NCBI GenBank assembly: GCA_963808615.1 | Contig: CAWEGV010000013.1 | Coordinates: 62,001 to 126,000, forward strand | Length of the DNA: 64,000 nt | Direction: 5' to 3' | Origin: Palsa-504 sp963808615 | GTDB taxonomy: Bacteria; Actinomycetota; Actinomycetes; Streptosporangiales; Streptosporangiaceae | Part shown: positions 42,893 through 51,934 of the stretch, piece after piece | Position numbering within the stretch: position 1 is the stretch's first letter | Layout of the letters: every line of letters begins with the position of its first letter | Made by a program: the position numbers and the translations under genes | The notes under the pieces: generated by a model | What the model was told of the DNA's origin: nothing | The model's input: only the letters and a program-made list of their open reading frames with translations | Databases searched by the model: none

Positions 42893-44236
42893 ATGACTAC
42901 TTCAGCGCCTTTTCCCGCCGTTGACCGCTCGCACTTCGACGGCCAGGTCCTCACTCCTGGCAGCCGCGAGTATGATTCCGCCCGTTCGGTCTGGAACGGG
43001 ATGATCGACCACCGCCCGAAGCTGATCGTCCGGTGCGCCTCGGTCAGCGACGTGGTCACGGCGGTGCGGACTGCTCGGGAACGCGACCTGGAGATCGGCG
43101 TCCGCTGCGGGGGTCACAACATCGCCGGTCACGCCGTGCCGGACGGCGGGCTCATGATCGACCTCACCGGTATGGGCCACGTCAGCGTTGATCCCGTCCT
43201 GCGGCGCGCCCGGGTCCAGGGCGGCGCGATGCTCGGCGCGCTGGACCGGGCTTCGCAGCCGTTTGGCCTGGCCACGACGGCAGGCAACGTCTCGCACACC
43301 GGCGTCGGCGGGCTGACGCTCGGCGGCGGCATGGGCTGGCTCGCGCGCCAGTACGGTCTGGCCTGTGACAACGTCATGTCCTGCACCGTCGTCACCGCGG
43401 ATGGCGATGTGGTGCGCGCATCCGCAGATGAGCACCCCGACCTGTTCTGGGGCCTGCGCGGCGGTGGCGGCAACTTCGGAATCGTGGTCGAATTCGAGTT
43501 CCGGCTGCATCCGGTTGGCACGCGGGCCCTGGTCGCGGAGCTCACCTTCCCGCTCGAGCGCGCCGCCGCGGCGCTGCGTGGCTGGCGCGACCTGGCCCAG
43601 GAGGCGGCCCGCCCGGCCACACTGACCGCGGATATCTCCGGCGGCGCCGTCACCCTCGGATACGTGTGGGCGGGCGACCCGGAAGCCGGCCGCGCGCTGC
43701 TGCCCGCGCTGCGCTCGATCGGCGTGCCGAACGACGAGGTCGTGCGTGAGCTCTGCTACCTGGAACTGCAAATCCGAGACGACAGCATCGAGGGCCACTC
43801 GTACCGGCGGTACTGGAAGGGCCACTACCTCCCCGGCCTGTCCGACGGCGCGATCGGGGCACTGGTGGACCGCGACCTGACGGACGCCAATCTGCCCGCC
43901 GTGAGCTTGCAGGCATACGGCGGCGCGATCGCCGACGTGGACGACGACGCGACCGCGTTCAGCTATCGCCGCACGTGCTTTGAGTACGTCGCCGCCGTGG
44001 CCTGGAGTGATCCCGGCGAGGACAGCCTGCGGATGGGAGCCGCGCGGCGGGAGGCGGCCAAGCTCGAGCCTTACGCCATGGGCGCCTACGTCAACGCGCT
44101 CAGCGACGAGGGCGCCTCGGGTGTGCGCCGCGCCTACTCCGAGGCCAAGCGCGTGCGCCTGACCTCAGTCAAGGATGCCTACGACCCGGACAATGTCTTT
44201 CATCTCAACCACAACATCATCCCCAGCAGGCGCTGA
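42893..44236 (+). CDS. FAD-binding oxidoreductase with BBE domain (berberine bridge enzyme-like)
   Basis: This 447-residue flavoenzyme of the PCMH/VAO type uses oxygen to oxidise alcohols, sugars or natural products. The FAD domain shows PKLIVRCASVSDVVTAVRTA and VRCGGHNIAGHAV, with the histidine used for 8-alpha covalent attachment, then TTAGNVSHTGVGGLTLGGGM. In bicovalent members a cysteine precedes the TGVGG; here that segment is NVSHTGVGG without cysteine, so attachment is probably through His only. The BBE segment closes the protein (DPDNVFHLNHNI). No signal peptide is seen. It is transcribed alone. Confidence 0.88.
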   Translation: MTTSAPFPAVDRSHFDGQVLTPGSREYDSARSVWNGMIDHRPKLIVRCASVSDVVTAVRTARERDLEIGVRCGGHNIAGHAVPDGGLMIDLTGMGHVSVDPVLRRARVQGGAMLGALDRASQPFGLATTAGNVSHTGVGGLTLGGGMGWLARQYGLACDNVMSCTVVTADGDVVRASADEHPDLFWGLRGGGGNFGIVVEFEFRLHPVGTRALVAELTFPLERAAAALRGWRDLAQEAARPATLTADISGGAVTLGYVWAGDPEAGRALLPALRSIGVPNDEVVRELCYLELQIRDDSIEGHSYRRYWKGHYLPGLSDGAIGALVDRDLTDANLPAVSLQAYGGAIADVDDDATAFSYRRTCFEYVAAVAWSDPGEDSLRMGAARREAAKLEPYAMGAYVNALSDEGASGVRRAYSEAKRVRLTSVKDAYDPDNVFHLNHNIIPSRR

Positions 44237-44272
44237 GCCGCGCCGGGACCATGCCGCTCGCGGCGGTGCTCG

Positions 44273-44791
44273 CTACGCGGGGGCGGCGCGGGCGATCTCG
44301 ACCCGGGAGCGCAGGCCGGTCTTCTGCAGGATGTGGGAGACGTGGGTCTGCACGGTGCGGGGTGAGACGAACAGCCGGGTACCGATCTCCCGGTTGGTCA
44401 GGCCGTCGCGGACCAGGGCGGTGATCCGTCGCTCGGTCGCGGTCAGGCTGGCCCAGCCGAAGTCGGTGTCACGGTGCGCCTCGCGGGAGCCGCGGCGCAG
44501 GCCCAGGCCCCGCAGCCGTCCCAGGGCGCGGTCCCCGGCCGGGTCCAGGCCGTAGGCGAACAGCACGTGATGGTAAGCCCAGGCCGCCGCGATCACGACG
44601 AAGCTGATCAGGAACGCGGCATAGTGACCGTCGTCGTGCTCCACCGACCTCCAGAACACCGACACGGTGCCCCCTTCGGGCACCGGCAGGTCGATGGCCA
44701 GCAGCGTGATCGCGATCGCCACCACGGCATCGGAAAAGAACGTCAGCCGCTCCGCGGCGCGTGAATCGGTCTCCACCTCGTCGTCGGGCAT
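44273..44791 (-). CDS. TMEM175-like membrane segment fused to a LuxR helix-turn-helix
   Basis: The 172 residues combine two unrelated parts. Residues about 14-85 match the first repeat of the prokaryotic TMEM175/DUF1211 potassium channels: RLTFFSDAVVAIAITLLAID, with the diagnostic FSD motif, then a helix ISFVVIAAAWAYHHVLF. Residues about 115-172 are a LuxR-type DNA-binding domain: LTATERRITALVRDGLTNRE, then RLFVSPRTVQTHVSHILQKT. A short linker resembling the end of a LAL-type LuxR regulator joins them. It may be a membrane-tethered regulator, or the product of a deletion that joined two genes. Two half-proteins in one intact frame make it worth testing. Confidence 0.75.
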   Translation of the reverse strand: MPDDEVETDSRAAERLTFFSDAVVAIAITLLAIDLPVPEGGTVSVFWRSVEHDDGHYAAFLISFVVIAAAWAYHHVLFAYGLDPAGDRALGRLRGLGLRRGSREAHRDTDFGWASLTATERRITALVRDGLTNREIGTRLFVSPRTVQTHVSHILQKTGLRSRVEIARAAPA

Positions 44792-44934
44792 CGGCCGATC
44801 ATCTCGCGCGCCCGGGATCAGCCGCGATCCGCCCGGCCGTCCAGCTGACCGCGGCCGGGGGCACGCGTTAGCCGCGGCCCCGGTGATGGGTATGGTTTGC
44901 CCAGGTAGGTGTCACTCCGAAAACGTGAGGCTTA

Positions 44935-45861
44935 ATGACCAGCCGCCAGCCCGGAAGGCCGGGTGGGGTCCCCGGTCAGTGGCAGCTGGTGCTGCCGCTG
45001 ACCCTGCTGATCATCCTGGGGCTGGCCGGGCTGCGCGGGGTGGTGGTCACGGCCCGGTGGAACGGGCCGCTGCATCAGGACGGCGTGGCCATCGGGATCG
45101 CGCTCGAGGCGGTGCTCATCACCCTGCTCACGATCACGTTCAGGCGGCGGGCCGCCGCGGCGCGAGCCCCGACGTACAACGCGGTGGCGGCCAAGCTGCG
45201 CGAGGTCCTCATCCTGGCCGTCATCACCGCGATGATCGGCGTGGTAATCGCCGTGGTCACCGGGGTGCACCTGTACCTGTTCACTCCGAAGGCAAAGCCG
45301 AACAACGCGGCCACCGTGCCGGCGCCGACACTCAAGGTGCCGCGGCCAGGATCACAGCACCCCGCCACGCTGCACATCTCGACGGCCACGCTGCTGTGGG
45401 CGCTGGTCATCGTGGTGCTGCTGGCCGCGGTGGTACTCAGCGCCTGGTGGGCCCGGCGATTCCAGAGGCCGGCCGGCGGCCGGGGCGCCGGCCCTGTCGC
45501 CGAGGACTCCGAGGACCTACGGGAGGCGGTGGAATCCGGCCGGTCCGCGCTGCGCACCGTGGACGACGCGCGGGCGTCCATCATCGCCTGCTACGTGGCC
45601 ATGGAGACGAGCCTGGCCGACCGGGGCGCGGCCCGCGCGGCGGCCGACACGCCGGACGAGCTGCTGGCCCGGGCCACCACCAGCGGCCTCGTGCACGGCG
45701 CCGCCGCGGCCCGGCTGACCGCGCTGTTCTACGAGGCCAGGTTCTCCAGCCATCCGCTGGCGGCCCGGCAGCGGGATGAAGCCGAACGGGCCCTGGACGA
45801 GCTGGCCCGGGCGCTGGAAGACCGGGCGCCCACCGAGGACCGGGCCGGGGCGGACGCATGA
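44935..45861 (+). CDS. DUF4129-domain membrane protein
   Basis: This 308-residue protein has four hydrophobic segments (LVLPLTLLIILGLAGLRGVV, a second near 45, ILAVITAMIGVVIAVVTGVH and LLWALVIVVLLAAVVLSAWW). A cytosolic DUF4129 domain at about 195-295 follows: ASIIACYVAMETSLADRG, then ADTPDELLARATTSGLVHGA. DUF4129 proteins accompany MoxR ATPases and DUF58 proteins in operons thought to handle maturation or envelope stress. It is the first gene of a five-gene run with overlapping stops and starts. Confidence 0.85.
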   Translation: MTSRQPGRPGGVPGQWQLVLPLTLLIILGLAGLRGVVVTARWNGPLHQDGVAIGIALEAVLITLLTITFRRRAAAARAPTYNAVAAKLREVLILAVITAMIGVVIAVVTGVHLYLFTPKAKPNNAATVPAPTLKVPRPGSQHPATLHISTATLLWALVIVVLLAAVVLSAWWARRFQRPAGGRGAGPVAEDSEDLREAVESGRSALRTVDDARASIIACYVAMETSLADRGAARAAADTPDELLARATTSGLVHGAAAARLTALFYEARFSSHPLAARQRDEAERALDELARALEDRAPTEDRAGADA

Positions 45862-46427
45862 GCGCCGGGGACCGGCAGGACCGGGACGCCGGCGGGACGA
45901 TCAGCCCGTGGGTGGGCACTACCCCGGAGCTGCTGGTCGCGGCGGTGCTGGTGGCAGCGGCGGCCGTGGCCGGCTACGCCACGGCGGGCTGGCCGGGCCT
46001 GACCGTGGTGGCGGTGGCCACGGCGGCCATCGCCATGGTGGTGCTGCGGATCCTGCTGCCGCAGCTGACCCCGGACCTGGCCAAGACCGCCCGGGAGAAG
46101 CCGCAGGCCCGGACGCTGACCGGTTACTCCCACCGCCGGTTCGTGGTGCGCAACGCGATGACCAGCGAGGGCTACTACGACAGCGAGCTGCGGCCGGTGC
46201 TCGAGCACCTGCTGGCGGCCCGGCTGGCCGAACGTCACGACGTGAACCTCTACCAGGACCCGGAAGCGGCCCGCAGGACGCTATGCCGCAACCCCCGGGA
46301 CGCCGACCTGTGGCGCTGGATCGACCCGGCCACGCGGCCGGCCAGCCCGCCCAAGGGCGCGACGGACAAGCGCGGCATCCCGCGCCGCACCCTGGCGCGC
46401 CTCATCGACCGATTGGAGAAGCTCTGA
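45858..46427 (+). CDS. Two-helix membrane protein of the MoxR operon
   Basis: This 189-residue protein overlaps DUF4129 by four bases (ATGA) and MoxR by one (TGATG). The N-terminal part has a helix hairpin (PELLVAAVLVAAAAVAGYAT then LTVVAVATAAIAMVVLRILL). A soluble part follows with the segments YSHRRFVVRNAMTSEGYYDS and ARLAERHDVNLYQDPEAARR. It has no family name that I recognise, but a protein of this kind sits between DUF4129 and MoxR in many actinobacterial operons. It is probably a membrane adaptor. Confidence 0.75.
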   Translation: MSAGDRQDRDAGGTISPWVGTTPELLVAAVLVAAAAVAGYATAGWPGLTVVAVATAAIAMVVLRILLPQLTPDLAKTAREKPQARTLTGYSHRRFVVRNAMTSEGYYDSELRPVLEHLLAARLAERHDVNLYQDPEAARRTLCRNPRDADLWRWIDPATRPASPPKGATDKRGIPRRTLARLIDRLEKL

Positions 46428-47467
46428 TGGGCCCTGAGCAGTGCCTGCCCGGGGGGACGGCCCCCCGCATCCCCCCGCAAGAGGCCGCTCAGAACTGCTC
46501 GGCCGTCCTGGACGAGCTCGAGCGCGCGGTCGTCGGCCGCCGCCGGACCCTGGAGCTGGTGCTGATCGGCATCCTGGCGGGCGGCCACGTCCTGCTGGAA
46601 GACCTGCCCGGGCTGGGCAAGACGCTGATCGCCCGGTCCTTCGCCCGGGCGCTCGGCCTGGACTTCGCCCGCATCCAGTTCACCCCCGACCTGCTGCCCT
46701 CCGACGTGGTCGGCGCCCCGCTGTACGACCAGCGGTCGGCCGAGATGGTGTTCCGGCCGGGGCCGGTATTCACCCAGCTGCTGCTGGCCGACGAGATCAA
46801 CCGGACGCCGCCCAAGACCCAGGCGGCGCTGCTCGAGGCCATGGGCGAGGGCCAGGTGAGCGTGGACGGGCAGACCCGGCTGCTGCCGCAGCCGTTCATC
46901 GTGCTGGCCACGGACAACCCGATCGAGTACGAGGGCACCTACGAACTGCCCGAAGCCCAGCTCGACCGGTTCCTGATGCGGCTGCGCCTGGGCTACCTGA
47001 GCAGCGGAGACGAGACCGACATGCTCAGGCGGCGGGTGGCCCGCAGCAGCGAGCAGGTCGAGCTCAACGCGGTGACCGGCCCGGACGGGGTGCTGACCAT
47101 GCGGGAGTCGCTCGAGCAGGTGGAGATTAGCCCTGACCTGCTCGATTACATCGTGGCCATCATCCGGGCTACCAGGACCGACGCCCAGGTCCAGGTCGGC
47201 GCCAGCCCGCGCGGGGGGCTGGCCCTGGTCCAGCTGGCCCGCGGCCAGGCCCTGCTGAACAAGCGCGACTACGTGATCCCGGACGACATCAAGCAGGTGG
47301 CGGTGCCCGCGCTGGCGCACCGGGTCACGCTGCGCCCCGAGCTGTGGGTCCGCCAGGTCTCCTCCGACGACGTGGTGGCCAAGCTGCTGGCCGCGGTGCC
47401 GACCCCGAAGACCGACCCCACCGCGCGGGCCGGCGGCCGCGGACCGGATCCGGCGGTCACCGGCTGA
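46427..47467 (+). CDS. MoxR-family AAA ATPase
   Basis: This 346-residue AAA+ chaperone-like ATPase has Walker A in LLEDLPGLGKTLIARSFARA, Walker B in LLADEINRTPPKTQAALLEA, sensor 1 in FIVLATDNPIEYEGTY and an arginine-finger/sensor-2 region in GASPRGGLALVQLAR. MoxR ATPases help metal or cofactor insertion and protein-complex assembly and act with VWA/DUF58 partners. The next gene is such a partner and overlaps the stop by one base. The first 15 residues are a Pro-rich tail. Confidence 0.9.
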   Translation: MGPEQCLPGGTAPRIPPQEAAQNCSAVLDELERAVVGRRRTLELVLIGILAGGHVLLEDLPGLGKTLIARSFARALGLDFARIQFTPDLLPSDVVGAPLYDQRSAEMVFRPGPVFTQLLLADEINRTPPKTQAALLEAMGEGQVSVDGQTRLLPQPFIVLATDNPIEYEGTYELPEAQLDRFLMRLRLGYLSSGDETDMLRRRVARSSEQVELNAVTGPDGVLTMRESLEQVEISPDLLDYIVAIIRATRTDAQVQVGASPRGGLALVQLARGQALLNKRDYVIPDDIKQVAVPALAHRVTLRPELWVRQVSSDDVVAKLLAAVPTPKTDPTARAGGRGPDPAVTG

Positions 47468-48773
47468 TGTCCCTTCTGCTGCCGAACGACCCGGGCCGCG
47501 GCGCGGCCGGCCAAGGCGCCGCGGTGCGGTGGCGGTCGTCGCGGCATGCCAGGCGGCTGCTCACGCTCGGCCTGTTCGGGGTGTTCATCGCCACGATTAC
47601 CCGGCGGCCGGAATTCGCGGGGCTGGCCGCCCCGGCGCTGCTGCTGCTGGCGGCGGGCCGGATCCAGCGGCGGCCGCCGCGGATCACGGTCCGGGCCGGC
47701 CGAGCACCCGGCGGGCCTTCGAGGGCGAGCTGGTGGCGCTGGACATGACGAGTGAGGACCCGGGCGACTGCACGGTCCGGTGGCTGCTGCACCCGGGCCA
47801 GGAGATCGAGCCGGCCGGCGCGGTGACCGCCGACGGGCCGGCGGCCCGCTTCCTGGTCAGCCCGCACCGGTGGGGGCGGCGCGAGCTGGGCACCGTGGAC
47901 GTGGAACTCCGCGACCGCTGGCGGCTGGCCGAGGGGCACCTGACCGTCACGCTGCCCAGGATCGACTGCTACCCGGCCCCGGCCCACCAGCGGACCCAGG
48001 TGGTGCTCAACCGGCTTCCGAACCGGCTCGGCGAACACCGGGCCCGCGTGTCCGGCGAGGGCATCGAGTTCGCCGGGGTGCGCGAGTACGTGCCGGGCGA
48101 CCGGCAGCGCAGCATCAACTGGGCGGCCAGCACCAGGCGCGGGCGGCTGCAGGTGAACACGTTCGCCGCCGAGCGCTCCCAGGACGTGGTGCTGCTGACC
48201 GACGCGACCTCGGACGTGGGCGAGCCGGGATCGTCCGCCCTGGACCTGGCGCTGCGCGGCGCGGCGGCGGCCGCCCGGGCCTACCTGGACGCCAGGGACC
48301 GGGTGGGCGTGATCACCTACCAGTGGGGCGAGGTGAGCTGGCTGCCGCCCGGGCTGGGCCGCCGGCAGGTATACCGGATCATCGACTCCATGCTGGCCAG
48401 CGACAGCAGCTACTTCGGATCCGAGCGGGGCCTGCGCGGCGTGAGCTTCCGCCGGCTGCCGCGAGCCGCGCTGCCGCCCGGCGCCCTGGTCATCGTGTTC
48501 AGCCCGCTGCTCGATCAGCGGTTCGTCGAGATCCTGCGGGACATGCGCGAACGCGGCTTCGCCATGCTGGTGGTGGACGTGCTCAACGCCGAGCCGCCGA
48601 CCCGGCGGCGCAGCACGGACCGGATGGCCAGGCAGATCTGGCGGATGGAACAAGAGGCGATCAGGTTCTCGCTGCGCGAGCTCGGCATCCCGGTGGTGCA
48701 CTGGGACGGCGTCACGTCCCTGGACCTGCCGCTGGCCCCCTACACCAGGCGCCCCGTGGTGACCCGCCGGTGA
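47467..48773 (+). CDS. DUF58 protein (MoxR partner), single-base frameshift
   Basis: The ATG at 47467 begins MSLLLPNDPGRGAAGQGA and two membrane helices (LLTLGLFGVFIATITR, AGLAAPALLLLAAGR). That frame becomes nonsense near 47700. One frame over, the protein continues as STRRAFEGELVALDMTSEDP and the DUF58 signature GVREYVPGDRQRSINWAAST, then DVVLLTDATSDVG of the VWA-like region. Adding one base in the GGCCGGCCG stretch at 47693-47702 gives one 435-residue protein. Since the four other genes of the operon are intact, a missing base in the sequence is the best explanation. It overlaps the next gene by four bases (GTGA). Confidence 0.8.
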
Positions 48774-49405
48774 GCGGCCAGGACGGCCGCTTGGGCGGCC
48801 TGGCCGACCGGTTCCGGCCCGCGCTGGGCGCGGCGGGCACCCGGCTGGCCGCGGCGCTGCTCGGCGCGGGCTGCGTGATCTGGGCCGATACCGGCTCCGC
48901 GGTGACCCACAAGGGCGACGCGGACCTGGCGCTGTTCCTGGCCATCTTCGGCGTGGCCGCGGGCGCGCTCCGGCTCGCGCTGGCCGCGGTCCCGGTGCCT
49001 GAGGACACGTTCCTGCTGCCCGCGCCGCTGCACGTCTGGCTGTGGTTCCTGCGGACGCTGCGCCAGGTGCCGTGGGAGGAGGGCGCGCTGCTGGCCATCG
49101 TGTGGCTGGAGGTGCTGCACCGGTCCCCGCCCTGGCATACCGCGGTGCTGGGGGCCGCGCTGATCGCCTACCTGCTGGCCGTGCACCTGGCCGAGACGGA
49201 CGCCTCCCCCGCCGTGCTGCGGCCGCAGGCCCGGGTGCTGGCCGTCGGCGCGGGCCTGCTCGCGCTGGGCGCGGGCGCCGGAATGCTGCCCGCGGCCGGG
49301 GCGGGAGCCGGCTCGGCCCTGCTGCGGCTCGTGGCGGCAGGGGCGCTGATCGCCGCCGCCGCCCTGGTCCTCCCCCACGTGGCCCGCCCCGCCCCACACG
49401 ACTAG
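48770..49405 (+). CDS. Membrane protein closing the MoxR operon
   Basis: This 211-residue protein has about five or six hydrophobic helices (AALLGAGCVIWADTGSAV, LALFLAIFGVAAGALRLALA, AVLGAALIAYLLAVHLAE, VLAVGAGLLALGAGAGMLPA and a final helix). The GTG start overlaps the DUF58 stop. It is not a member of a family that I can name; it probably forms part of the membrane complex served by the MoxR ATPase. Confidence 0.75.
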   Translation: MSGQDGRLGGLADRFRPALGAAGTRLAAALLGAGCVIWADTGSAVTHKGDADLALFLAIFGVAAGALRLALAAVPVPEDTFLLPAPLHVWLWFLRTLRQVPWEEGALLAIVWLEVLHRSPPWHTAVLGAALIAYLLAVHLAETDASPAVLRPQARVLAVGAGLLALGAGAGMLPAAGAGAGSALLRLVAAGALIAAAALVLPHVARPAPHD

Positions 49406-49585
49406 GTCCTCGCATGGCGTAACGGGCGGGTCGGGGGGCTACCCCGGGGAGGGGTGGCCGGGCGTTGTAGGGATATACAAGGGGGGACGGTAATATCCGT
49501 GTCTTCTTAGGGCCGGGCGGCTTACGACGGGCTGGTCAGGCGGGGAAGATGGGGCTTTACGCGGAAACACAGGAGGGCGGAGCCG

Positions 49586-50428
49586 ATGGCTGAGATCGTC
49601 CGGGCCGGGCTAATCCAGCAGCGCTGGACCGGGGACAAGGAATCGATGATCGCGGCGGCGGTGGATCATATCCGGACCGCGGCCTCGGCGGGCGTACAGG
49701 TGGTCTGCCTGCAGGAGCTGTTCTACGGGCCGTACTTCTGCCAGGTGCAGGACGCCGACTACTACTCCTACACCGAGGCCATCCCCGACGGGCCGACCAC
49801 CCGGCTGCTGCAGGACGTGGCCCGGCAGCACAGCATCGTGATCGTGGCGCCGATGTACGAGGAAGAGCACCCCGGCGTCTACTACAACACCGCCGCCGTC
49901 ATCGACGCCGACGGCAGCTACCTGGGCAAGTACCGCAAGACCCACATCCCGCAGGTCAAGGGGTTCTGGGAGAAGTTCTACTTCCGCCCGGGCAACATGG
50001 GCTACCCGACCTTCGACACCGCGGCAGGCCGGATCGGCGTGTACATCTGCTACGACCGGCACTTCCCCGAGGGCTGGCGGGCGCTCGGCCTGGCCGGCGC
50101 GCGCATCGTGTTCAACCCGTCCGCGACCAGCCGCGGCCTGTCGCAGTACCTGTGGCGGCTGGAGCAGCCCGCCTCGGCGGTGGCCAACGAGTACTTCGTC
50201 GGCGCCATCAACCGGGTCGGCATCGAGCCGCTGGGGGACAACGACTTCTACGGCCAGACCTACTTCGCCGACCCGCGCGGCCAGCTCATGGGCGAGGCCG
50301 CCGCCGACGACAAGGACGAGGTCGTGATCCGCGACCTGGACATGGCGCAGCTGACCGAGGTCCGCAACCTGTGGCAGTTCTACCGCGACCGCCGCCCCGA
50401 CCAGTACGCGACGCTGGTGCAGCCATGA
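49586..50428 (+). CDS. Nitrilase-superfamily N-carbamoyl-beta-alanine amidohydrolase (beta-ureidopropionase)
   Basis: This 280-residue cytosolic amidase removes ammonia and CO2 from N-carbamoyl-amino acids, the last step of reductive pyrimidine breakdown. The nitrilase triad is visible: Glu in VVCLQELFYGPYF, Lys in LGKYRKTHIPQVKGFWEKFY and Cys in VYICYDRHFPEGW. The FWEKFYFRPGN segment is typical of beta-ureidopropionase-like members. An ATG with AGGAGGGCGGAG upstream begins the gene. Dihydropyrimidinase and an F420-type oxidoreductase follow in the same direction, which supports the pathway. Confidence 0.9.
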   Translation: MAEIVRAGLIQQRWTGDKESMIAAAVDHIRTAASAGVQVVCLQELFYGPYFCQVQDADYYSYTEAIPDGPTTRLLQDVARQHSIVIVAPMYEEEHPGVYYNTAAVIDADGSYLGKYRKTHIPQVKGFWEKFYFRPGNMGYPTFDTAAGRIGVYICYDRHFPEGWRALGLAGARIVFNPSATSRGLSQYLWRLEQPASAVANEYFVGAINRVGIEPLGDNDFYGQTYFADPRGQLMGEAAADDKDEVVIRDLDMAQLTEVRNLWQFYRDRRPDQYATLVQP

Positions 50429-50465
50429 GGCATCAGCGAGCGGACGCGAGCGGAAGAACAGAGCC

Positions 50466-51890
50466 ATGACCATCCTGATCAGCGGCGGGACGGTGGTGAC
50501 CGCCGAGGGGACGGTGGCCGCCGACGTGCTGGTGGCCGGGGAGAAGATCGCGGCTGTGCTGGCCAGGGACCTGACCGGGGAGCCGGGCGGGCCCCCGGCC
50601 GACGCGCCCGCCGCCGAGGCCGCCGACCGGGTCATCGACGCGACCGGCAAGTACGTGCTGCCGGGCGGGATCGACGTGCACACGCACATGGAGATGCCGT
50701 TCGGCGGCACGTTCTCCGCGGACACGTTCGAGACCGGCACCCGGGCCGCGGCCTGGGGCGGCACCACGACCATCATCGACTTCGCGGTCCAGGCCAAGGG
50801 CACCTCGCTGCTGGCCACCCTGGACAAGTGGCACGCCAAGGCGGACGGCAACTGCGCCATCGACTACGGCTTCCACATGATCGTGTCCGACGTCAACGAC
50901 ACGACGCTGAAGGAGATGGATGCCTGCGTCGCGGCCGGGGTCAACAGCTTCAAGATGTTCATGGCCTACCCCGGCGTGTTCTACGCCACCGACGGCGAGA
51001 TCCTGCTGGCCATGCAGCAGGCGGTCCGGCTGGGCGCGACGGTCTGCATGCACGCGGAGAACGGCATCGCCATCGACCAGCTGGTCGCGCAGGCCCTCGC
51101 GGCCGGGCGCACCGACCCGGTGAACCACGGCCTGACCCGGCCGCCCGAGCTGGAGGGCGAGGCCACCTCGCGGGCCATCGCGCTGGCCAAGGTCACCGGC
51201 TGCCCGCTGTACATCGTGCACCTGTCGGCCAGCCAGGCGCTCGAGGCGGTCGCCGAGGCCAGGGACACGGGGCAGAACGTGTTCGCCGAGACCTGCCCGC
51301 AGTACCTGTACCTGTCGCTGGACGACCTGGCCCGGCCGGACTTCGAGGGGGCCAAGTACGTGGCCTCGCCGCCGCTGCGGCCCAAGGAGCACCAGGATTC
51401 GCTGTGGCGCGGCCTGCGGACCAACGACCTGTCGGTGGTCTCGACCGACCACTGCCCGTTCTGCTTCTCCGACCAGAAGCAGCTGGGCCGGGGCGACTTC
51501 GCCAAGATCCCGAACGGCATGCCGGGCGTGGAGCACCGGATGGACCTGCTGCACCAGGGCGTGGTGGCGGGCCGGCTGTCGCTGCCGCGCTGGGCGGAGG
51601 TGACCTCGACCACGCCGGCCAGGATGTTCGGCCTGTACCCGCGCAAGGGCGTCATCGCGGCCGGCTCCGACGCCGACCTCGTGGTCTACGACCCGCAGGC
51701 CCGGCAGACCCTGTCGGCGGCGACCCACCACATGAACGTCGACTACTCGGCGTACGAGGGGATGGAGCTCACCGGCCGGGCGACCAGCACGCTGTCCCGC
51801 GGCCGGGTGGTCATCGACGACGGTGAGTACACCGGCGCGGCCGGCCACGGGACGTTCCTGTCCCGCGGGCTGAATCAGTACCTGCTGTAG
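50466..51890 (+). CDS. hydA: Dihydropyrimidinase/D-hydantoinase
   Basis: This 474-residue binuclear zinc amidohydrolase opens the ring of dihydrouracil, dihydrothymine or hydantoins. Metal ligands are visible in GGIDVHTHMEMPFGGTFSAD (HxH), the carbamylated lysine in NSFKMFMAYPGVF, His in TVCMHAENGIAID, His in YIVHLSASQA and Asp in VVSTDHCPFCFSD. The C-terminal KGVIAAGSDADLVVYDPQA is a family hallmark. It starts 38 bases after the amidase gene. The product would be the substrate of that amidase. Confidence 0.93.
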   Translation: MTILISGGTVVTAEGTVAADVLVAGEKIAAVLARDLTGEPGGPPADAPAAEAADRVIDATGKYVLPGGIDVHTHMEMPFGGTFSADTFETGTRAAAWGGTTTIIDFAVQAKGTSLLATLDKWHAKADGNCAIDYGFHMIVSDVNDTTLKEMDACVAAGVNSFKMFMAYPGVFYATDGEILLAMQQAVRLGATVCMHAENGIAIDQLVAQALAAGRTDPVNHGLTRPPELEGEATSRAIALAKVTGCPLYIVHLSASQALEAVAEARDTGQNVFAETCPQYLYLSLDDLARPDFEGAKYVASPPLRPKEHQDSLWRGLRTNDLSVVSTDHCPFCFSDQKQLGRGDFAKIPNGMPGVEHRMDLLHQGVVAGRLSLPRWAEVTSTTPARMFGLYPRKGVIAAGSDADLVVYDPQARQTLSAATHHMNVDYSAYEGMELTGRATSTLSRGRVVIDDGEYTGAAGHGTFLSRGLNQYLL

Positions 51891-51934
51891 CAAGCACCAC
51901 GTTCCGTTCCGCATAAGGATCCTTGGGAGGGGTC

